The notes under the pieces are model-generated. The model did not search any database. It saw only the letters and a list, made by a program, of their open reading frames with translations, and was not told where the DNA came from. A DNA stretch of 64,000 nt. It comes from Carnegiea gigantea (Eukaryota > Streptophyta > Magnoliopsida > Caryophyllales > Cactaceae). Positions 60,501 to 64,000 of the stretch are shown here, in pieces. How positions within the stretch are numbered: position 1 is the stretch's first letter; every line of letters begins with the position of its first letter. The position numbers and the translations under genes were made by a program. The DNA lies in contig JAKOGI010000139.1 in assembly GCA_029747015.1 (NCBI GenBank), positions 948,001-1,012,000 of the forward strand, in the 5' to 3' direction.

Positions 60501-61419
60501 GCCACCAAAACCATCCCCCCTCACTGCTAAGACCAAATGGTGGCTGATTACTGGGATCCCCATGAAGGCTCGAAGTGGAGCTTAATTAATGAGTACCTGC
60601 CGGAGGAATGGCTAAAACGAATAGCTTCATTTGAAGTCACCCAAAACGCAAAAAATGATGACCAACTAGTATGGGATGATCACTCCAATGGCGGATTTAC
60701 GCTTAGGTCAGCTATGAAAATCATTAGGGGGAGGGACCCCGAAGACACCCAACCTCTATGGCAGTTGATTTGGCGTTCACCCTTACCTCAACAAATGCCC
60801 TTTTTTTTTATAGCTAGTAGGCCATGATCGATTGATAACAAACCACCATCGGTTTACTCGTGACTTGGCCAAGGATCCCGTATGCAAAGGATGCCTCAGC
60901 GGGGACGAGACAGTTATCCACCTCCTAAGGGACTGCAAGCTTACCAAGGAGAATTGGAACTAGGTGGTACCCACGAGACAACGAAGTACCTTCTTCAATC
61001 TACCCCTGGAAAACTGGCTTCTCGATAACTTGCAGAAGAATCCTCACCACAAAGAGGAATGGACAACCATTTTTGTCACAGTGTCTTGGTGGATGTGGAA
61101 ATGGAGAAACAAACGGTGCTTCGAAAACCCAGACTTCCAACCATTCCAAGCCCCCCAATTTATCGTCAGAAAAGCTAAAGAGATTACAGCTGCTTTCAAG
61201 GATTCACTCAGCTCTAACAATAGCACCACTGGCCTGAGAAAGAAGGAAACGCTCATAAAATGGCTTCCACCTCCAGAAGGCTGGGTTAAATTAAACGTGG
61301 ATGGAGCATCGAAAGGGAATCCTGGTGCTGCAGGCGGAGGAGGTGTCTTTCGTGATCATTATGGCCACTGGATGAAGGCTTTTGCGTGTAACTTGGGATG
61401 GTGCACCTCAGTTAAAGCT
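57576..61419 (+). pseudogene. LINE B ORF2 (endonuclease / reverse transcriptase / RNase H)
   Basis: Endonuclease: MVWNCQGAGS near 57655, then LALVKTKISG where the catalytic Glu (normally ETK) is Lys, LAGDFNDTKN, and SDHSPIL. Reverse transcriptase: YKAPGPEGF, PIGLCNVSYK, KIDLETAYDRL, FFADDLILFGEA (catalytic Asp pair intact). zf-RVT and RNase H (NVDGASKGNPGAAGGGG) follow. Stops lie near 58203, 58552, 58803, 59669 and 60324, and frameshifts near 59280 and in 59750-59800. RNase H is cut after CTSVKA by the copia element, losing the catalytic Glu and everything after it. Confidence 0.88.
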
Positions 61420-61747
61420 TGAAGGAAGAAATAGGACTAACCTGCATGCGGACATATACTGTCAGTAATAGTCCACGCGCATAAAGAATACCAATCACGC
61501 CAATAACAATACCAAGCGGCTACTAGAGTTGCTTTAGGATTTCACGTCCTAAACTCGAGAACTCGATAGATGGTAGTTCGACCATGAGAGAGAAGTAGGA
61601 GAATATGGGAGATATAATATTCGCGTCATTACGTCTACCAAGGCTAACCCCCTTAAACCCCTTTATATAGGTTAGGGGGTAGCAAGGGTTGTCGCCCTAG
61701 GCGACTTAAGTGGCCGTCGGACCTAATCTCATTAGGCTCGCCCAACA
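61420..61747 (-). repeat. 3' LTR of the copia element (328 bp)
   Basis: On the - strand it begins TGTTGGGCGAGCC right after the polypurine tract and ends TTCTTCCTTCA, the TG...CA ends expected of an LTR. A TATA-like CTATATAAAG lies near 61660-61671. The insertion point is AAGCT|TGAAGG inside the LINE RNase H frame. The partner LTR and its copy of the 5-bp target site are outside the window. Confidence 0.82.
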
Positions 61748-62794
61748 GCTCCCACTCGGCCACTAAGGCCGCAAAACACGTATTCTCCACGTATCACAAC
61801 TCCTCACGCTTCATACCAGGAATAGGACGTGCGATCAAAAATAACAAGTAGTGTTATATTAAGTTACCATCCAATTAACATAACACTTTCACGAAATACG
61901 ATACCCCAAAAATATGCTAAGACATCACTAGTGGCATCTCTAATCCCTTATACCTGATATATTATATGATTATGTTCCCAACATAATCGTCCGGGCTGAT
62001 ATGGTGATGGTGGATAGATTTTTCCTTAAACACTCATGAAATCTCATCTTAACTTAATTGCTTTCCTAACATGTTCTCACTGAACCGTATACATCGTGGT
62101 TCTTGAGAATCACATTAAAGTAACATCATTAAGCTTCGACTTAAAATCATAGCTTTAAGTTAAAGAGTTATCGTCCATAGGGTCACATAGTGACAAGTGA
62201 TAGGGAATTCAATTGTCATCCCACATATGGGTCGTCTTATAAGCACACACAGTATGATATGTGTGTCACGGTATAGCTCCCACTTAGCTGGGTTCGTCAC
62301 TCTTTATGTCATGCGAATCGTCAGTCTAGATTTTCACCCAAAAATCTAACCTAAACCACTAGATCAACATACTAAATGTTGGTCTTGACACTCAAGATTC
62401 CGCTTTTAAGGCTTCAATATGAAAACTTATTTCATGCCCAACTCCCTCGAGTCTCATCTTAGTTTTACTAAGGCGACTATATTCATTCCACTCACACACT
62501 TCCAGTGTGAATAATCAATATTGCACACCGAATGCTAATATGATTCAGTCTCATCCTATCCGCTACTCAAGCGTCAGGGTGATTGCCTGTGTGACTAGGC
62601 CAATCAGAAGCCTGTGACATTTCAATATGCCTAACGTACAACAGTGAGCATCTTGCCCATAAAAGAAACATGTCCATCACGTAACAGAACATGTTTAGAT
62701 ACCAAACCTTATGAAATCCAAGACTCAACCAATGAGTTTTGAACACATCACTAGGAAAGGGTTTAGCTAAGGGAACATAATCACCTTGTTAGTC

Positions 62795-62830
<36 letters not shown>
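62795..62830. repeat. (TA)8(CA)10 compound microsatellite
   Basis: Sixteen bases of TA repeats run directly into about twenty of CA repeats, inside the copia remnant. Confidence 0.9.
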
Positions 62831-63370
62831 TACCCAATGGCAATATTTTTTGTCTCTATGGTACAAGATACACAATCTACCTCCATAACTGACATTGTTG
62901 TGCAGCTGTACTTCTTTGCTGCATCATGACATGGCTCTCCCACTCAGGGTGAAGACATGTCCTGAGTTTAACTTAGACTCATCCGAGTTACCACCCCCAT
63001 CAAAATTTGAGGATCCTCTCAACTTGAGGCCTGCTCCTTGATAGCAAAATGCTGAGTTATCAATTCCACGAAGGTAGCATTTAATTCTCCTGATGAATTG
63101 TCAATCAGGAAGTCTTGGGTTACTTTGATAACGACTTATCAAATTATCCGCAAAGCAATAGGTCATGTACATAACATGACTTTCATTAAGCTTACTATGA
63201 TATTAGGGTTAAGGACATTGTTCATTATCTGTATTTTGTCATCTGTTTTAGAGCATTGGGTAAGACTCAAGGTTGAACCCTTCTCAACTGGAGTATTTAT
63301 GGGTTAGGAATTATAAACCCAAAATCATTCCAAGACACTTTGATGCATGCTTCTGGGGACGGTTTTGGAT

Positions 63371-63514
63371 TATTTTCACTCCTAGAACATACCTAATTTC
63401 ACCCGTGTCCTTCGTCTCAAAGACATGGAATGACTACCTTTTTATTTTCACTCCTATGACATACCTAGTTTTACCTGTGTCCTTCGTCTCAAAGACATGG
63501 AATGACTACCTTTT
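63371..63514. repeat. 72-bp tandem duplication within copia reverse transcriptase
   Basis: Two copies (63371 and 63443) both contain 'tattttcactcct', 'gtgtccttcgtctcaaag' and 'acatggaatgactacctttt', with about five differences. The period is a multiple of three. Confidence 0.8.
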
Positions 63515-64000
63515 AGTAGTTTTAATCATCTCCAAGTTGCTCCTAGTCAACAGTATGTCATTAACATGAGGAACGTAATCCCATGTTGATCTTTCGACAT
63601 ATACAATGGTCTTTTGAAACCATTTAAGCCAAAATGGCTTTATGGCATCTAGAGTACCACGAACTGAAAGATTGCTTAAGATCACATATGGACCTTTTAA
63701 GACGACACACATTGTCCTCTTATCCCTTTGATACAAAATCAATGGGTTAGTCCACATAAATCTCTTTCTCAAGATCACCGTTTGAGAAAAACAATCTTTA
63801 CTCTATTTTGAACAACTCAAAGTCCGAATGGAAAACCAGGGTTAGGAGTATTCGGGCCTGAACTTATCAATTGAACTATTCATCTGAAGACTTACATCGG
63901 AGTGGAGTTTCAACGAGTTCTCAAATCTTGTCAGTGAGTCCATCTCATCCCGTATGGCATCCAGTCACTCTTTGTGATTTGGTGAACCAACCGCCTCTTG

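Larger units (their letters stand above)
55567..61419 (+). mobile_element. L1-type LINE B, nearly full length, cut by a copia LTR
   Basis: ORF1 (DUF4283 plus CCHC knuckle) and ORF2 (endonuclease, reverse transcriptase, zf-RVT, RNase H) are both recognisable in order. The element is related to LINE A but better preserved: far fewer stops in ORF1 and an intact FADD motif. It ends abruptly inside RNase H, where the copia 3' LTR begins at 61420. Confidence 0.9.
61420..64000 (-). mobile_element. Ty1/copia retrotransposon, minus strand, 3' part only
   Basis: On the - strand, decayed reverse transcriptase (63500-64000) is followed by RNase H remnants (~62720-63010), a long non-coding stretch, a purine-rich tract (AGTGGGAGC) and the 3' LTR (61420-61747). 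The 5' part lies beyond the window. It inserted into LINE B. Confidence 0.85.
62720..64000 (-). pseudogene. Copia pol remnant (reverse transcriptase and RNase H)
   Basis: Minus-strand translation gives copia-typical phrases with frameshifts: EWLDAI(R)DEMDSL near 63960, NGDLEKEIY and DFVSKGQEDNVCRLKRSIYGLKQS near 63690-63790, YVERS then HVNDILL near 63560 (normally YVDDILL, so the catalytic Asp pair is broken), and GHVFTLSGRAMS near 62950 (RNase H region). A 72-bp duplication and a (TA)n(CA)n microsatellite interrupt it. No functional protein is possible. Confidence 0.82.

Noticed and set aside
63098..63569. Plus-strand frames (69 and 98 codons) in the copia region as host genes
   Set aside because: The minus strand of the same DNA carries copia pol similarity, and the 98-codon frame is produced by the 72-bp duplication.
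1..64000. tRNA, rRNA or CRISPR features
   Set aside because: The only tRNA-like A/B boxes belong to SINEs with target duplications; no rRNA segment or spaced direct-repeat array was seen.

Overview
This is a stretch of plant nuclear DNA, almost certainly from an angiosperm and probably a eudicot. The evidence is intron-split genes of plant-only families (BASIC PENTACYSTEINE, plant glyoxal oxidases), AT-rich intergenic DNA, Au-type tRNA-derived SINEs, RNase H-bearing L1-type LINEs, CACTA and hAT DNA transposons and a Ty1/copia element. The species cannot be named from the sequence alone.

Region 1 (about 3.6-27.4 kb) is a tandem array of three intronless genes for secreted glyoxal/aldehyde oxidases (5965-7593, 12989-14617, 25431-27059). 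All three have 542 codons and all keep the copper-radical active-site residues. Each sits in a duplicated unit. Comparing units shows the later insertions: a truncated SINE in unit 1, a full SINE in unit 2, and in unit 3 a 594-bp terminal-repeat element plus a 6.5-kb CACTA-type element carrying host-gene-like exons. The units have diverged widely in their flanks, but copies 2 and 3 are almost identical over the proximal promoter and coding region, which suggests gene conversion. hAT-like MITEs lie before and between the units.

Region 2 (27.4-42 kb) is mobile-element territory. It holds a SINE with perfect 17-bp target duplications, a 261-bp hairpin repeat, a MITE, and a decayed LINE (32036 to about 40060) split by a 4160-bp CACTA element with exact ACG target duplications. 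Next is a 1366-bp hAT-type element with an 8-bp duplication. It encloses three tandem repeats of about 235 bp, each with a plant snRNA-type upstream element placed 33 bp before a TATA box.

Region 3 (42.6-53.9 kb) has two ordinary single-copy host genes on the + strand: a three-exon TMEM234-like small membrane protein (42677-46607), whose exon 1/intron 1 has a tandem duplication, and a group II BASIC PENTACYSTEINE GAGA-binding transcription factor (51841-53115) with a long, intron-containing 5' leader headed by a (CT)9 run.

Region 4 (55.5-64 kb) is a second LINE with recognisable ORF1 and ORF2. Its RNase H domain is cut by the 3' LTR of a decayed copia element on the - strand that runs off the window.

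A pattern that no annotated feature explains is a set of compound homopolymers scattered over the window. All have one polarity: poly-T running directly into poly-G, or its complement poly-C into poly-A.
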